From NCBI GenBank assembly GCA_030154025.1, contig JASKKT010000020.1:1-38900 (forward strand): a DNA stretch of 38,900 nucleotides, in the 5' to 3' direction. This DNA is from Methanolobus sp. Lineage in GTDB: Archaea; Halobacteriota; Methanosarcinia; Methanosarcinales; Methanosarcinaceae. A model generated the notes under the pieces. That model was not told where the DNA came from. It worked only from the letters and a program-made list of their open reading frames with translations, and searched no databases. Made by a program: the position numbers and the translations under genes. Shown one piece after another: positions 7,879 through 18,000 of the stretch (position 1 is its first letter; each line of letters starts with the position of its first letter).

Positions 7879-9483
7879 ATGAAATACGGACTGCAATTGA
7901 TCAAAAACAATATCGTAATCCTGGCTGTATTGATATCAGGCTTCATTTTAAGAATCCACAGCCTCGGAAGTGAGTCCTTCTGGTTCGATGAAACGATTAG
8001 TTCGATTGCGGCAATTGCCCTGTCCGAACGTGGGGCTCCCGTCTTTCCTTCAGGTTTCTTTTATGGACGTGCAATCCTCAACACGTTTCTGATATCGCTT
8101 TCCTTCAGCGTTTTTGGCGTCAATGAGTTTGCAGGCAGGTTCCCCAGTGTGATCTTCGGAGCCCTGACTATACTCCTCGTTTATCATATCGGCAGCAGGT
8201 GGGGCAACAAAAGGATAGGGATCATCGCAGCGATCCTGGTGGCCTTCTCAGTATGGGAGATAGCTTGGTCAAGGCAGGCAAGAATGTACCAGCAACTGCA
8301 ATTCTTTTATCTCCTGTCATTGTACCTGTTCTACGGTTACGTCAGTAGCAGGGACAAAAGACATCTGTTATTGCTAGTTGCTTCGTTTGTAGCAACTATT
8401 TTGTCCCATGTATTCGGTTATACTCTGATCGTTGTTTTTTTGTTCTTTTTAATTATATCCTTCCTGAAACAGAACAGGGATATGAATATTCTCAGACAAA
8501 AAAACATTTTATACGTAGGTATAGTATTTTTATTCCTGCTCGGGATAGCTTATAATAAAGGCGTGATTTCGCATGTGCTTCAGACACAAGTGAATTATTA
8601 TGAGGAATACATCTATTTTCTGAAAAAAAACCTCGGCTTTTCTTTATTTGCAGCAGTTCCCGGAGCAACCGTACTTATGAATAGGGATTGGAGAAAAGGA
8701 TTACTCCTGACACTGTCTGTTGTCATTCCTTTTTATTTGATATTCTTCCACGTCCTTCTTTTTGGGATCCGCTACCTGTATTTTGTTATACCTATGTTGT
8801 TCATTCTTGTAGCTTATTTCCTTGATTTTATAATTGAGTATATCTCACAAGCAGTAAGTAAGAGATTCGGTCCATTAAAAACCAATGACAGTACAAAAAA
8901 CGATACTGGCTATGCTGGCGTCCGTGGCAAGAATGCAGTCCAAGACAACCTTTCTCCAAATATTCCGATAAAGCCTGTAATATACTCAATAACGGTAGTC
9001 TCACTGATACTTCTGATGTACTTTTCCCCGGCCTTCACGTTTACACCAAAGGAGGTGTATGATCTGGGTCCCAATGCACCTCTTTCGGATTTCAGGAAGG
9101 CATATTCCCATGTAAGCAGTAATATGCAGCCGGAAGACGTAGTTATCTCCACATGGACCGCTCCCGCTCAGTTCTATCTTGGCAAAAATGATTACTGGCT
9201 GGCTTTCAACGTTGTTGGCACCGGCATGGAATCCTTTACGTTAAACAACGAGTCCCGGGATGTATATTCCAATTCCATAGTCCTAAAGAACATCGAAATG
9301 CTAGAAAATGTCACTGAGATCCATGAGCGAGGTTGGATTGTCACAGATACGCTTGCATGGCATAAAATATCCCCACAGTCTAGAAACTTCATCGAAGCCA
9401 AAACAACGAAAGAATTGCATGACGCAACTGTGAGAGTTTACATGTGGGACCATAGCAACAACACCCAAAACCAGACATCATAA
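7879..9483 (+). CDS. GT-C membrane glycosyltransferase, PMT/ArnT (GT39/GT83)-like
   Basis: The 534-residue protein is an integral membrane enzyme. The first helix is followed by an external loop with SFWFDE at residues 33-38, the acidic pair that is catalytic in PMT/ArnT-type GT-C enzymes. About nine to eleven hydrophobic segments are spread over residues 10-385, then a soluble domain of about 140 residues ends the chain (ADR-like loops, EDVVISTWTAPAQFYLG). GT-C enzymes use polyprenyl-phosphate sugars on the outer face of the membrane, which fits the GT2 of DPM type encoded at 2101-3036. A hydrophilic loop at about 330-365 interrupts the membrane part. The ATG at 7879 has only a weak AGGT before it. 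It is a single-gene unit; acceptor unknown. Confidence 0.8.
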   Translation: MKYGLQLIKNNIVILAVLISGFILRIHSLGSESFWFDETISSIAAIALSERGAPVFPSGFFYGRAILNTFLISLSFSVFGVNEFAGRFPSVIFGALTILLVYHIGSRWGNKRIGIIAAILVAFSVWEIAWSRQARMYQQLQFFYLLSLYLFYGYVSSRDKRHLLLLVASFVATILSHVFGYTLIVVFLFFLIISFLKQNRDMNILRQKNILYVGIVFLFLLGIAYNKGVISHVLQTQVNYYEEYIYFLKKNLGFSLFAAVPGATVLMNRDWRKGLLLTLSVVIPFYLIFFHVLLFGIRYLYFVIPMLFILVAYFLDFIIEYISQAVSKRFGPLKTNDSTKNDTGYAGVRGKNAVQDNLSPNIPIKPVIYSITVVSLILLMYFSPAFTFTPKEVYDLGPNAPLSDFRKAYSHVSSNMQPEDVVISTWTAPAQFYLGKNDYWLAFNVVGTGMESFTLNNESRDVYSNSIVLKNIEMLENVTEIHERGWIVTDTLAWHKISPQSRNFIEAKTTKELHDATVRVYMWDHSNNTQNQTS

Positions 9484-9682
9484 ATTTGATACTCGATAAT
9501 GTTTGCATTGACGTTATCATTAGATGCAATATGAGCTTTGTGTTTTTCCACATTTGCATGCTACCCCTTTTGCAGTTTTTGTTCCACAATATAAGAATGC
9601 ATGCATTTTTGTAAGAATATTTGTGATTTTGATGGTAATCTGAATAAAATAAGCAATTATCACATATCTAAAAATGCATTTA

Positions 9683-9725
<43 letters not shown>

Positions 9726-9920
9726 GCTATAATATCATCAATTGGTTGATAGACCCCGAATAACTAAGATTTATTCAAGTTCTCTTTTTCTTTGGCTTAA
9801 AGTTTTGTTTTTGGGAGAAACCAGTTAATAGCTAATATAATAATAGCTACATGATTAAGCTCATTTCGAAACTATAAATACTACAACATAATGAAAGGCA
9901 AATAATTATAAAATGAACTA

Positions 9921-9935
9921 TGAAGAAATAGAAAA
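9921..9935 (-). terminator. Candidate U-tract terminator of the ATP synthase operon
   Basis: Directly after the ahaG stop the minus strand reads TTTTCTATTTCTTCA, a pyrimidine/T-rich run of the kind that ends transcription in archaea without a stable hairpin. More T-rich DNA follows downstream. The assignment rests on composition and position only. Confidence 0.4.
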
Positions 9936-9936
9936 C

Positions 9937-10107
9937 TCAGATCGGGATCATATGCCTGATCTTCGTATAAATGATGATATAACCTAATACAAGCATGACC
10001 AGGGAAATGAACCAGGCCCACCTGAGTATCCTGGCAAGGTTCTCAGGGCGGGACATTCGAATGAAAAAGCGGTCGACCAGGTTTGGGCGACCATTGGGAG
10101 TGCTCAT
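9937..10107 (-). CDS. ahaG: ATP synthase operon small membrane protein AhaG
   Basis: A 56-codon gene starts at ATG 10107, six bases after the ahaD stop, and ends at TGA 9937. The product has a basic polar N-terminus (MSTPNGRPNLVDRFFIRMSR), one membrane helix of about 20 residues (WFISLVMLVLGYIIIY, residues 31-47) and a short basic tail. In Methanosarcina the aha operon ends with a small hydrophobic gene, ahaG, of unknown function, and position, length and single helix match here. It is shorter than most gene-finding cut-offs and easily missed. The ribosome-binding site is weak (AAAGGT overlapping the ahaD end), which suggests translation coupled to ahaD. The role is unknown; it may assist assembly. 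Confidence 0.75.
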   Translation of the reverse strand: MSTPNGRPNLVDRFFIRMSRPENLARILRWAWFISLVMLVLGYIIIYTKIRHMIPI

Positions 10108-10113
10108 AAGGAA

Positions 10114-10731
10114 TTAACCTTTGATCCTTTTCAGCCTGAAGGTGTTTTCCCTTTCCATCTCTTCGAGACGGAGCCTTATGAAGTTCATTGCTTCCTGAAG
10201 TTCGGGGATCACCTTGAACTCGAGAGCATTGACACGCCTTTTGGTCTTCTCGATATCCTCGAGAAGCTTCTTCATGGTGGTCTCGATCTCTGCTGCAAGG
10301 ATGATCTTCTCAACAAGGATCTCGTATGAATCTGCTGCCTCATCCGTGTAGGAACTGGTACCGACGATACCGTATCCACGCTCATCGAGCGCTTTGTGGA
10401 CACTGGATGACTCGATCTTGGGAACGACGACACCCATTATATTGCGGCTTTCCAGCTCGATCTCCGGCTTGCCCTGAAGGGCAAAAGAGGTGGATTTGAC
10501 GGTGATCACACCGTCAACAGCTTCTGCAATGGCTATCCTGCGGGAAGCGACTTCATAGGCGGCGTCCAGCTCGGTCCTGACATCCTTGGCCTTGCCGAGT
10601 ATCTCGAAGAACTCAAGGATAAGTCCGTCCCTCTTCATCTTGAGCAGCTTGTGGCCGCTCTGGGAGAGCTTGATCTTCTTCTTGAGCTCGATAAGTTCGG
10701 ACCGGGTTGGTTTTACATCTTTTACGCCCAT
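10114..10731 (-). CDS. ahaD: A1AO ATP synthase subunit D (central stalk)
   Basis: Subunit D forms the long coiled coil of the rotating central shaft inside the A3B3 ring. The 205-residue protein starts with KPTRSELIELKKKIKLSQSGHKLLKMKRDGLI, a strong family signature, followed by a middle domain and a C-terminal helix with TKRRVNALEFKVIPELQEA and basic RLKRIKG end. The length is normal. A clear ribosome-binding site GGTGATC lies four bases before the ATG. It is 16 bases downstream of ahaB and followed by ahaG in the same minus-strand operon. Confidence 0.96.
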   Translation of the reverse strand: MGVKDVKPTRSELIELKKKIKLSQSGHKLLKMKRDGLILEFFEILGKAKDVRTELDAAYEVASRRIAIAEAVDGVITVKSTSFALQGKPEIELESRNIMGVVVPKIESSSVHKALDERGYGIVGTSSYTDEAADSYEILVEKIILAAEIETTMKKLLEDIEKTKRRVNALEFKVIPELQEAMNFIRLRLEEMERENTFRLKRIKG

Positions 10732-10747
10732 GTAGGATCACCTGACT

Positions 10748-12127
10748 TTACTTGCTCTTGTGAGCGGGGTGGTACTTCTGGATGTACTTGTTGTCCACTC
10801 TTGTGAGCAGGGCTTCCGGAAGTTCTGCAAGGATGCTCCAGGAGACGTTCAGGGTATCCTCGATAGTCCTGTCCTCATCCCTTCCCTGGCGGACGAACCT
10901 GTCCTCAAAGAGGTCTGCGAACTCAAGGATCTTCTGGTCCCTCTCGGAAAGAGCTTCCTTACCCACGATGGCAACGAGACCCCTGAGGTCACGGCCTTCT
11001 GCGTAGGCTGCATACATCTGGTCAGAGACTGCCTTGTGGTCATCCCTGGTCTTGCCTGCACCAATGCCTGAGTTCATCAGACGGGAGAGTGAAGGCAGTA
11101 CGTTGATAGGTGGATAGATACCCTTTCTGTGCAGTTCCCTTGAGACCACGATCTGTCCTTCGGTAATGTAACCTGAGAGGTCAGGGATCGGGTGGGTGAT
11201 ATCGTCACCGGGCATGGTAAGGATTGAGAACTGTGTGACTGAACCCTTCCTTCCCTTGATGACACCTGCGCGCTCGTAAAGTGATGCAAGGTCGGTGTAC
11301 ATGTAACCCGGGTAACCACGCCTTCCAGGAACCTCTTCACGGGCTGCACCCATCTGACGGAGTGCCTCACAGTAGTTGGTGATATCCGTAAGGATGACCA
11401 GTACGTGCATGTCGTGTTCGTATGCGAGGTACTCTGCTGCGGTGAGTGCCATCCTTGGTGTGATAAGGCGCTCTACAGCAGGGTCGTCTGCGAGGTTGAG
11501 GAACACCACTGCTCTCTCAAGGGCACCGGTCTTTTCGAAGTCTTCCATGAAGTACTGTGCTTCCTCACTGGTGATACCCATTGCAGCGAACACTACCGCG
11601 AAGTCCTCGGTGGAGCCGGGAACCTTTGCCTGACGTGCGATCTGCAGTGCGATCTCGTTGTGTGGAAGACCTGATCCGGAGAAGATGGGCAGCTTCTGGC
11701 CACGTACGAGGGTGTTGGTACCGTCGATGGTTGAAATGCCTGTCTGGATGAATTCCTCAGGTGGCATCCTTGAATATGGGTTCATTGATGCACCGTTGAC
11801 GTCTACCCTGTCTTCAGGGATGATGCGTGGTCCGCCGTCCAGTGGCTCACCGGATCCGGAAAGGATACGGCCGAGCATGTCCTTGGAAACCGGGAGCTTG
11901 ATGGTCTCGCCTGTGAAGACCACACCGGATTCCTCGTTGAGTCCGCCGGTACCTTCGAATACCTGGACTGCTACCATGTCAGCGGAGGTATCAAGGACCT
12001 GTCCTCTTTTGGTGGTCCCGTCCGGAAGGTTGATAGTAACCAGTTCATTGTAACCTACAGGTTCGGTCTTCTCAAGGAAGACCAGTGGTCCTGAGATCTC
12101 TGTGATTGTCTTATATTCCTTGGTCAT
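10748..12127 (-). CDS. ahaB: A1AO ATP synthase subunit B (non-catalytic)
   Basis: Subunit B alternates with A in the A3B3 hexamer and binds nucleotide without hydrolysing it. The 459-residue protein has the N-terminal beta-barrel ([14 protein letters not shown]), the central nucleotide-binding domain with a degenerate P-loop near [15 protein letters not shown] in place of GxxxxGKT, and the family motifs [15 protein letters not shown] and [22 protein letters not shown]. It starts two bases after the ahaA stop and is preceded by GGAGGT inside the ahaA end. The length and motifs are ordinary for archaeal V/A-type B subunits. Confidence 0.97.
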   Translation of the reverse strand: MTKEYKTITEISGPLVFLEKTEPVGYNELVTINLPDGTTKRGQVLDTSADMVAVQVFEGTGGLNEESGVVFTGETIKLPVSKDMLGRILSGSGEPLDGGPRIIPEDRVDVNGASMNPYSRMPPEEFIQTGISTIDGTNTLVRGQKLPIFSGSGLPHNEIALQIARQAKVPGSTEDFAVVFAAMGITSEEAQYFMEDFEKTGALERAVVFLNLADDPAVERLITPRMALTAAEYLAYEHDMHVLVILTDITNYCEALRQMGAAREEVPGRRGYPGYMYTDLASLYERAGVIKGRKGSVTQFSILTMPGDDITHPIPDLSGYITEGQIVVSRELHRKGIYPPINVLPSLSRLMNSGIGAGKTRDDHKAVSDQMYAAYAEGRDLRGLVAIVGKEALSERDQKILEFADLFEDRFVRQGRDEDRTIEDTLNVSWSILAELPEALLTRVDNKYIQKYHPAHKSK

Positions 12128-12129
12128 TT

Positions 12130-13866
12130 TTACTTACCTCCAAGCTGCGCAAATTCCTTATCCATCTTGGTCAGGACAGCGTCAAGTGCATCCTGGAAGT
12201 TCTCTTCGAACTTTACCTTCGCAAGTTCATCCTTTGACTCGAGGGACAGGATGTCTTTCATCGGGACGCCTGCTTCAAGTGCAGCTGTTGCCATCTCGCC
12301 GTACTTGGAGATTGCTTTCAGTAACTTGTACTGCTTGTCGAAGGGGCAGTATGTGTCCACAGGGTGGAAAGCGTTCTGCTGCAGGAAGTATTCCCTGAGC
12401 ATGCGGCAGATCTCGAGCACAAGCTGCTGGTCCTCTGGCAGAGCGTCGGAACCGACCAGCTGCACGATCTCCTGGAGTTCTGCTTCCTGCTGGAGAAGGT
12501 CCATTGCATTGTCCCTCAGGGTTACCCAGTCGGGTGCCACATTCTCACCGAACCAGCCGGAGAGTCCCTGTGTGTACAGGCTGTAACTTGTGAGCCAGTT
12601 AATGGACGGGAAGTGCCTTCTCTGTGCAAGCTTTGCATCCAGTGCCCAGAAAACCTTCACGATACGGAGGGTGTTCTGTGTGACCGGTTCGGAGAAGTCA
12701 CCGCCCGGTGGTGATACTGCACCGATTACTGTGATAGAGCCTTCCTGACCTTCGAGGGTGCGTACATATCCTGCTCTCTCATAGAACTCGGAGAGTCTTG
12801 CTGAGAGGTATGCAGGGTAACCTTCCTCACCTGGCATCTCTTCAAGCCTTGATGAGATCTCTCTCATTGCCTCTGCCCACCTTGAAGTGGAGTCTGCCAT
12901 GAGTGATACGTCGTATCCCATGTCACGGTAGTATTCCGCAATGGTGATACCTGTATAAACTGAAGCCTCACGGGCTGCCACAGGCATGTTTGAGGTGTTG
13001 GCGATAAGCACGGTACGCTCCATGAGCGGGCGTCCTGTCTTTGGGTCCTGGAGCTCGGGGAACTCGTTAAGCACATCAGCCATCTCGTTTCCACGCTCGC
13101 CGCATCCGATGTAGACCACAATGTCAGTGTCACTCCACTTTGCAAGCTGCTGCTGGGTAACTGTCTTACCGGAACCGAAGGGACCCGGGATAGCTGCAGT
13201 ACCGCCCTTTGCAACCGGGAACAGACCGTCAAGGATCCTCTGACCGGTAATAAGGGGCTTGTTCGGCATGAGCTTCTTGCCTACAGGACGTGGTTTCCTG
13301 ACAGGCCACTTCTGCATCATTGACAGTTGTGTGCCGTTCTCAAGAACACATATAATTTCATCGACCTTGAACTTGCCCGCCTTGATCTCGGAGATAGTTC
13401 CCGAAATGGTTGGTGGGACCATGATCTTGTGCTCAATGTTCTCGGTTTCCTGCACAAGACCAATTACGTCTCCGCCCTTTACGGAGTCACCCTTCTTTGC
13501 AGTTGGCCTGAACTCCCATACTTTCTCGCGGCTGAGTCCGTTTGCAGTGACTCCTCTCTGGATGAAGTCGCCCATCTTTTCCTGCAGGACCATCAAAGGT
13601 CTCTGGATACCGTCATAAATGCTTTCCAGCAATCCTGGACCAAGTTCTACTGAGAGGGACATTCCAGTGTTCACTACGGGTTCTCCCGGTTTGATACCGG
13701 CTGTGTCCTCGTATACCTGGACAGTGGCTTTGTCACCTTCTATCCTGATCACTTCACCCATTAATCCTTCGTGACCAACCTGGACCACGTCGTACATTTT
13801 AGGCTTGATGCCCCTGATAGTGACGACAGGACCTGCCACGCGATAAATTTCACCTTTCATTTCCAC
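12130..13866 (-). CDS. ahaA: A1AO ATP synthase subunit A (catalytic)
   Basis: Subunit A carries the catalytic ATP site of the methanogen ATP synthase. The 578-residue chain has the N-terminal barrel ([13 protein letters not shown]), the non-homologous bulge domain of about residues 110-190 that distinguishes A from F1-beta, and the P-loop GPFGSGKT at 228-235 followed by CGERGNEM and [17 protein letters not shown]. The GTG start at 13866 has GGTG seven bases upstream and gives MEMKGEIY, as in Methanosarcina relatives. An ATG at 13860 overlapping the ahaF stop (ATGA) is the alternative. It overlaps ahaF by 10 bases. Confidence 0.97.
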   Translation of the reverse strand: MEMKGEIYRVAGPVVTIRGIKPKMYDVVQVGHEGLMGEVIRIEGDKATVQVYEDTAGIKPGEPVVNTGMSLSVELGPGLLESIYDGIQRPLMVLQEKMGDFIQRGVTANGLSREKVWEFRPTAKKGDSVKGGDVIGLVQETENIEHKIMVPPTISGTISEIKAGKFKVDEIICVLENGTQLSMMQKWPVRKPRPVGKKLMPNKPLITGQRILDGLFPVAKGGTAAIPGPFGSGKTVTQQQLAKWSDTDIVVYIGCGERGNEMADVLNEFPELQDPKTGRPLMERTVLIANTSNMPVAAREASVYTGITIAEYYRDMGYDVSLMADSTSRWAEAMREISSRLEEMPGEEGYPAYLSARLSEFYERAGYVRTLEGQEGSITVIGAVSPPGGDFSEPVTQNTLRIVKVFWALDAKLAQRRHFPSINWLTSYSLYTQGLSGWFGENVAPDWVTLRDNAMDLLQQEAELQEIVQLVGSDALPEDQQLVLEICRMLREYFLQQNAFHPVDTYCPFDKQYKLLKAISKYGEMATAALEAGVPMKDILSLESKDELAKVKFEENFQDALDAVLTKMDKEFAQLGGK

Positions 13867-14156
13867 AGATCAACACCTACCGATTGTTTTATTTTTTCCC
13901 TTAGGTTCGAACTTTGCGCACTACCTCCAAGAGTCACAATTGTTGGCTCAACAGAGTCATTGATAGTGTTTCTTAGCATCTCCGGTAGTTTATTGAGATC
14001 ATCACCGTGCATTACAAGAATGCCTACTTCCTCATCCTCAATTATCCTGTGCACGGTAGCTTCAAGTTCGCCATCATTAACTTCATATATTTTTCTGACA
14101 CCTGCGAGCCTGAACCCTGTCACGAACTCGCTGCGTCCAACCACTGCTAATTCCAT
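13857..14156 (-). CDS. ahaF: A1AO ATP synthase subunit F (central stalk)
   Basis: Subunit F binds subunit D at the base of the central stalk and participates in coupling. The 99-residue protein has the small CheY-like fold pattern of the family: [36 protein letters not shown], and PTIVTLGG near the C-terminus. The ATG is preceded by GGTGATC and overlaps the ahaC stop by one base. Its 3' end overlaps the ahaA start region, consistent with coupled translation of the soluble A1 subunits. Confidence 0.94.
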   Translation of the reverse strand: MELAVVGRSEFVTGFRLAGVRKIYEVNDGELEATVHRIIEDEEVGILVMHGDDLNKLPEMLRNTINDSVEPTIVTLGGSAQSSNLREKIKQSVGVDLWK

Positions 14157-15220
14157 CAGATCACCAACTGTTCCCTGATAATTTCATCACTGAGGTTGGC
14201 CTCTTTGCCACGTACTATTATCCGCAGGTTGTTTACCTCATTCTGCTTAGTCAGAATGTAGTCCATAATTGGTACTATTGAGAGTGGATAAACGTGTGAG
14301 AAGCTTGATGCAGATTTAAGCCTGTATTTCTTGAGCCTCGTCTCGACATGGATCAGTGATTGCATATCCGAGCTTACGATATCTGATATTTCCTCCCAGT
14401 AAGAGTATTTATTGAGCTCCTCAATAAACTCTCCAAAGGAAAGTGACATCATTCTCTGTATATCCTTGAATTTGATCTCAAGACCACCTTCTATCATCAG
14501 TTTGATCATATCGGGGTCCGTGATTCCTGCCTTCTTCAAACGGAAAAGAATCATAAGGTTCTTGATATCAATACCCGCCCTGATGAACTTGGCAAAAAGC
14601 TTGCGGTCTTTTGATTTGGAGCTGCCTGCAAGGGCAAAGAGTCCGGCGTAATACAGCTTATCAAGCAGGTTCTCTATATCCGATAGATTGGTGCCATCGT
14701 ATTTTTCAAGTATCGGATAATACTCGGTACCTTCAAATTCAGATACAACCTCCTCATAGCTCTCCTTTGTGGCCAGGCCGGAAAGTAATGTGTAGGTCAA
14801 GCTGCCTCCTGCAACAAGAGCTTCCTGGATCTCTTTTGTAGATGCCTTACAGTACTTGCCTCTCAGGATAGTCTTGATGTTCCATATGTCATATTCCTTG
14901 AGGTATTCCGCAATCAGGAAATTGACTTCTCCTTCAGAGATATTCAGGAGTTTTCTGAAGGTAACAGACAGGTTCCTGTTCAGAGAATGCTCAATCAGGT
15001 CAACGCCCTCAAATCGCAACGCCAGCTCATCAACATCTTCCGTATATCCCGACTCGCCAATGAACCTGGCTATCTCATCAATGCTCATATTCATGAGTCT
15101 GGGGTAAGTCTCTTTTGGCAAGAGCTTACTTTTCATTGCACGAACGCGTGATACTGTATATGCGTATTTGGCGTGACTTTTTGAGCCAGAACCACGCTTA
15201 AATTTCTGCAACAGCTGCAT
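14156..15220 (-). CDS. ahaC: A1AO ATP synthase subunit C (rotor adapter)
   Basis: Subunit C (V-type d homologue) is the funnel that sits on the c-ring and connects it to the D/F shaft. The 354-residue all-helical protein shows family sequences [18 protein letters not shown] near the start, [19 protein letters not shown] in the middle and [30 protein letters not shown] near the end, where the final helices contact the ring. A ribosome-binding site GGTGAT precedes the ATG. It lies seven bases downstream of ahaE and overlaps ahaF by one base. Confidence 0.95.
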   Translation of the reverse strand: MQLLQKFKRGSGSKSHAKYAYTVSRVRAMKSKLLPKETYPRLMNMSIDEIARFIGESGYTEDVDELALRFEGVDLIEHSLNRNLSVTFRKLLNISEGEVNFLIAEYLKEYDIWNIKTILRGKYCKASTKEIQEALVAGGSLTYTLLSGLATKESYEEVVSEFEGTEYYPILEKYDGTNLSDIENLLDKLYYAGLFALAGSSKSKDRKLFAKFIRAGIDIKNLMILFRLKKAGITDPDMIKLMIEGGLEIKFKDIQRMMSLSFGEFIEELNKYSYWEEISDIVSSDMQSLIHVETRLKKYRLKSASSFSHVYPLSIVPIMDYILTKQNEVNNLRIIVRGKEANLSDEIIREQLVI

Positions 15221-15227
15221 TTAGAAA

Positions 15228-15779
15228 TCACCCAAATAAGATATCAGATGTTTGCTTCAACAACTGCTCACTTACACTCTTAAGGATGACATCGTAGGTA
15301 TAATCCAGTCTCACAGTCCCATCTTCATTCTCAATGACAACGCCACCGAGACAGTCGATGTTGCCAGCATATTCGAGAGAGCTCAGTTTCCTCACAATCT
15401 TCTCTGATGCTGCATTTGAGTATATCCTTTTACCGCCAGCTTCGTTCTTCTCAATGATGGACTTCAGAAGCTCTTCGTTCTTTTCAGGGGAAAATGCGGC
15501 TATGGATCTTTCAGTTCTGGTATATACATCTTCAAGCAATTCCTTACGTGCATTGAGCAGTGTGCGCTTTACTTCAAGATTTGCGCTAGATATTTCTTGC
15601 TGTCTCATTTTGCGGACATCATCCTCTGCCTTGGCAAGACGTTCGCCCACTATCTTCTTCGCGGCCTGACGGGCATCTTCTATAATAAGAGAAGCCTCTG
15701 CGTCAGCCTCACGGTTCAAACGGGCCACTTCCGCCTGTGCAGCATCCATGATATCCTTAACAACAATTTCAAGTCCCAT
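15228..15779 (-). CDS. ahaE: A1AO ATP synthase subunit E (peripheral stalk)
   Basis: Subunit E pairs with H to form the peripheral stalks that hold the A3B3 head. The protein (183 residues) has a long alanine- and charge-rich coiled coil of about residues 10-100 (QAEVARLNREADAEASLIIE and following) and a globular C-terminal head ending in LLKQTSDILFG. I chose ATG 15779 (MGLEIVVKDIM), because AGGTGA is six bases upstream. The ATG at 15785 would leave no spacing to that site. A perfect hairpin sits immediately upstream, between ahaK and ahaE. Confidence 0.93.
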   Translation of the reverse strand: MGLEIVVKDIMDAAQAEVARLNREADAEASLIIEDARQAAKKIVGERLAKAEDDVRKMRQQEISSANLEVKRTLLNARKELLEDVYTRTERSIAAFSPEKNEELLKSIIEKNEAGGKRIYSNAASEKIVRKLSSLEYAGNIDCLGGVVIENEDGTVRLDYTYDVILKSVSEQLLKQTSDILFG

Positions 15780-15800
15780 GCTCATTCACCTACAAAATGA

Positions 15801-15825
15801 TTTAAGAGCAAAAAGTGCTCTTAAA
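15801..15825. promoter_or_regulatory. Perfect 10-bp stem-loop between ahaK and ahaE
   Basis: The arms TTTAAGAGCA (15801-15810) and TGCTCTTAAA (15816-15825) pair perfectly around a five-base loop. In the minus-strand mRNA the loop is CUUUU and more U residues flank it. It lies six bases after the ahaK stop and ahead of the ahaE ribosome-binding site. An RNA hairpin here could protect the 3' end of an ahaH-I-K segment, direct processing, or attenuate transcription, and so help make more proteolipid than E-D subunits. The structure is seen; the function is inferred. Confidence 0.6.
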
Positions 15826-15830
15826 AAGAC

Positions 15831-16064
15831 TTATAGCATCAATATTGCGACTACCAGACCGAAAATGACGATCGTTTCGGGAATAACAGTAAGAATCAGA
15901 CCCTTACCGAAAAGGCCTTCGTTCTCAGCCATTGCACCTATTGCCGCAGCACCGATATCCCTCTCTGCATATGCTGATGCAAGACCTGTAAGTCCTACTG
16001 CGAGTGCTGCTCCGATTGCTTTCAATCCTGCTGGATCTGCCATTGTTACTGCTTCTGTTACCAT
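15831..16064 (-). CDS. ahaK: A1AO ATP synthase subunit K (proteolipid c, rotor ring)
   Basis: Subunit K forms the ion-carrying rotor ring. The 77-residue product has two membrane helices: helix 1 about residues 12-33 (GLKAIGAALAVGLTGLASAY), a polar loop AERD at 33-36, and helix 2 about 54-76 with the ion-binding carboxylate E63 in VIPETIVIFG. This is the two-helix, one-site form seen in Methanosarcina rather than the four-helix one-site forms of some archaea. ATG 16064 is chosen because GGAGG lies nine bases upstream; ATG 16043 is possible. The gene starts one base after the ahaI stop. Whether Na+ or H+ is carried cannot be decided from this reading. Confidence 0.94.
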   Translation of the reverse strand: MVTEAVTMADPAGLKAIGAALAVGLTGLASAYAERDIGAAAIGAMAENEGLFGKGLILTVIPETIVIFGLVVAILML

Positions 16065-16065
16065 T

Positions 16066-18000
16066 TTAGTTTTCCTCCGTGTATTTTCTAATATATCCAA
16101 ATGGATCGTACTTGCGCCCCCCACCTTCGTAGAATTTACCGAAGAACTCTACGTACTGTAACCTGAGCGCATGCAATCCGGGGGCTATAATGCTCAGGGC
16201 AGTGTTTAAGGCGTGTCCGAAAATGAACACTACTATCGCAAATAGGGTCATCGCACCAATCGGCGATCCCGGCGGCCATATCATGCCAAAGGCAATGGCA
16301 TTGACAGTCGAGGCAATTGATATTGATGACAGGCCTACAGCTATTATACGGGTATAGGACAGGGAATTGCTCAGAATGGATGGCAACTCGACCGGGCCTT
16401 TTATACCTTCCCCCTTCAGGAGCATGCCTACACCGATAATAAATACCGCTGCTCCCACAATTATTGGCAGCATGCCGATGTACGCAAGCGCTGTAAGAAG
16501 GATGCCGAGCTGTACAACAAACCAGCTTCCCTTCTCGAAAATAGCTGCAGACATACCGTGCTTCCTTTTCTCATTGATAAAGCCCACCAGATATCCCATG
16601 TTTATATGGATCAAACCAACAAGGATGGTCGCAACGATGAACGTCATTATAAGATGGGTCCTGTGTAAAGGATAACCGACCACTTCACCCGCAAAGGGAG
16701 TCGCGAACAGATCTATCGTTTCAAAACCGGGAATCAAACCGGGTTGTCCATGATAGCCTGCAAGTGGGAATCCCAGGAACTCACCGTACAATATACCGAA
16801 TAAGAAAGCTGATACCTGACAATATATCAGGATGTTCATTAATGGCTTAATCGCATCCGAGGATACGACCTTCTTGATAATAAAAGCAAGTGTCGCCAAA
16901 ATAAGCGCATAACCCATATCACCAAGAATCATACCATATAAGAGAGGGAATGTAATGAATATCAAAGCTGAAGGGTCAATTTCCTTGTATGTGGGACGTC
17001 CGTATAGGTTCATGATCTCCTGAAGGGGAGACACCACCTTAGGATTATTGTACTCTATAGGCACAATCTTGATGTCAGGCTTTGTTATCTCCTGCTCTGA
17101 AACGAAAGCTCGGCCGTCTGTAGCATTTTCTATGACCTGCTCCAGCCTGCCGTAATTCTCAGTGGGGAGCCACCCGTCGATAATGAATGAACTCTCAGTG
17201 GTCGCTATCCTGAGTGGAGCCTCTGACTTCTGGACCTCTATGGAGAGTATCTCGTTGCTTGCAAGAATCAAATCGGAGTACTTGAGCTTCAGAGCGTCGA
17301 TCTCAGTATCCACTGCTTCAATCTTTGTGTTGATATCTGCTTCTTTCCGCTCGATGTCAGCAAGGAGCTTGGAGGGGACACCATCCAGGGCCGGAGCCTT
17401 GATCTCTTTAAAGGAGGCACCTGCAAGCATTTCACTTACCGGCTCTGCTTTGTCCTTTGGAACAAAGAGCACAACAGTACCGTTGTGCTGATCATAGTAA
17501 ATCTCGTAAGAAGGAGTGATCCGGGAAACAAGAGTTTCAGGGTTCTCTTTTACATGCCCTGCAAACACAACCAGATTCTCGTACCCTCTATAAAGACTCA
17601 GGTCAAGGTCAATATTGATCAAAGGGAGGAGGTCTTTCTTGGAGGAGCCCAATTCCTTAAGATCAGCTTCTAAAAGTCTCTTTTTCTCAACAAGCACATC
17701 CAATTCCTGATCCAGCGTGTCCAGACAGCTGTCAAGCCGGGAGCAAACCGCAGAGGGATTCTGCTTAGCAACCGCAACTTCCTTTACACCAAGAAGGCTT
17801 GCAATGGACCTTATCTTCACCAGTTTCCTGGAAACTTCGCTTCCACCTTCTAACGGCTTGCCGATCTTAAGATCAGAGCCATCCTCATTAAAGTCTTCTA
17901 TATGGAACAGATTAGCTTTATGCAGAGCATCGACCGTTTCTTCAAGGATGTTCTTATGGCCAACTATAACGGCACGACTCATCTGTTTTGGCTTAAGCAT
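16066..18000 (-). CDS. ahaI: A1AO ATP synthase subunit I (membrane stator, a-subunit)
   Basis: Subunit I provides the ion half-channels and membrane stator. About 340 N-terminal residues are soluble with coiled-coil segments, and about eight membrane helices follow from PSALIFITFPLLYGMILGDMGY onward. The conserved Arg of the channel is expected in the late helix region SLSYTRIIAVGLSSISIAS. I chose ATG 18000 (644 residues), which overlaps the ahaH end by eight bases and has GAGGG upstream. A TTG at 18015 and an ATG at 17982 are alternatives. It directly follows ahaH in the operon. Confidence 0.94.
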   Translation of the reverse strand: MLKPKQMSRAVIVGHKNILEETVDALHKANLFHIEDFNEDGSDLKIGKPLEGGSEVSRKLVKIRSIASLLGVKEVAVAKQNPSAVCSRLDSCLDTLDQELDVLVEKKRLLEADLKELGSSKKDLLPLINIDLDLSLYRGYENLVVFAGHVKENPETLVSRITPSYEIYYDQHNGTVVLFVPKDKAEPVSEMLAGASFKEIKAPALDGVPSKLLADIERKEADINTKIEAVDTEIDALKLKYSDLILASNEILSIEVQKSEAPLRIATTESSFIIDGWLPTENYGRLEQVIENATDGRAFVSEQEITKPDIKIVPIEYNNPKVVSPLQEIMNLYGRPTYKEIDPSALIFITFPLLYGMILGDMGYALILATLAFIIKKVVSSDAIKPLMNILIYCQVSAFLFGILYGEFLGFPLAGYHGQPGLIPGFETIDLFATPFAGEVVGYPLHRTHLIMTFIVATILVGLIHINMGYLVGFINEKRKHGMSAAIFEKGSWFVVQLGILLTALAYIGMLPIIVGAAVFIIGVGMLLKGEGIKGPVELPSILSNSLSYTRIIAVGLSSISIASTVNAIAFGMIWPPGSPIGAMTLFAIVVFIFGHALNTALSIIAPGLHALRLQYVEFFGKFYEGGGRKYDPFGYIRKYTEEN

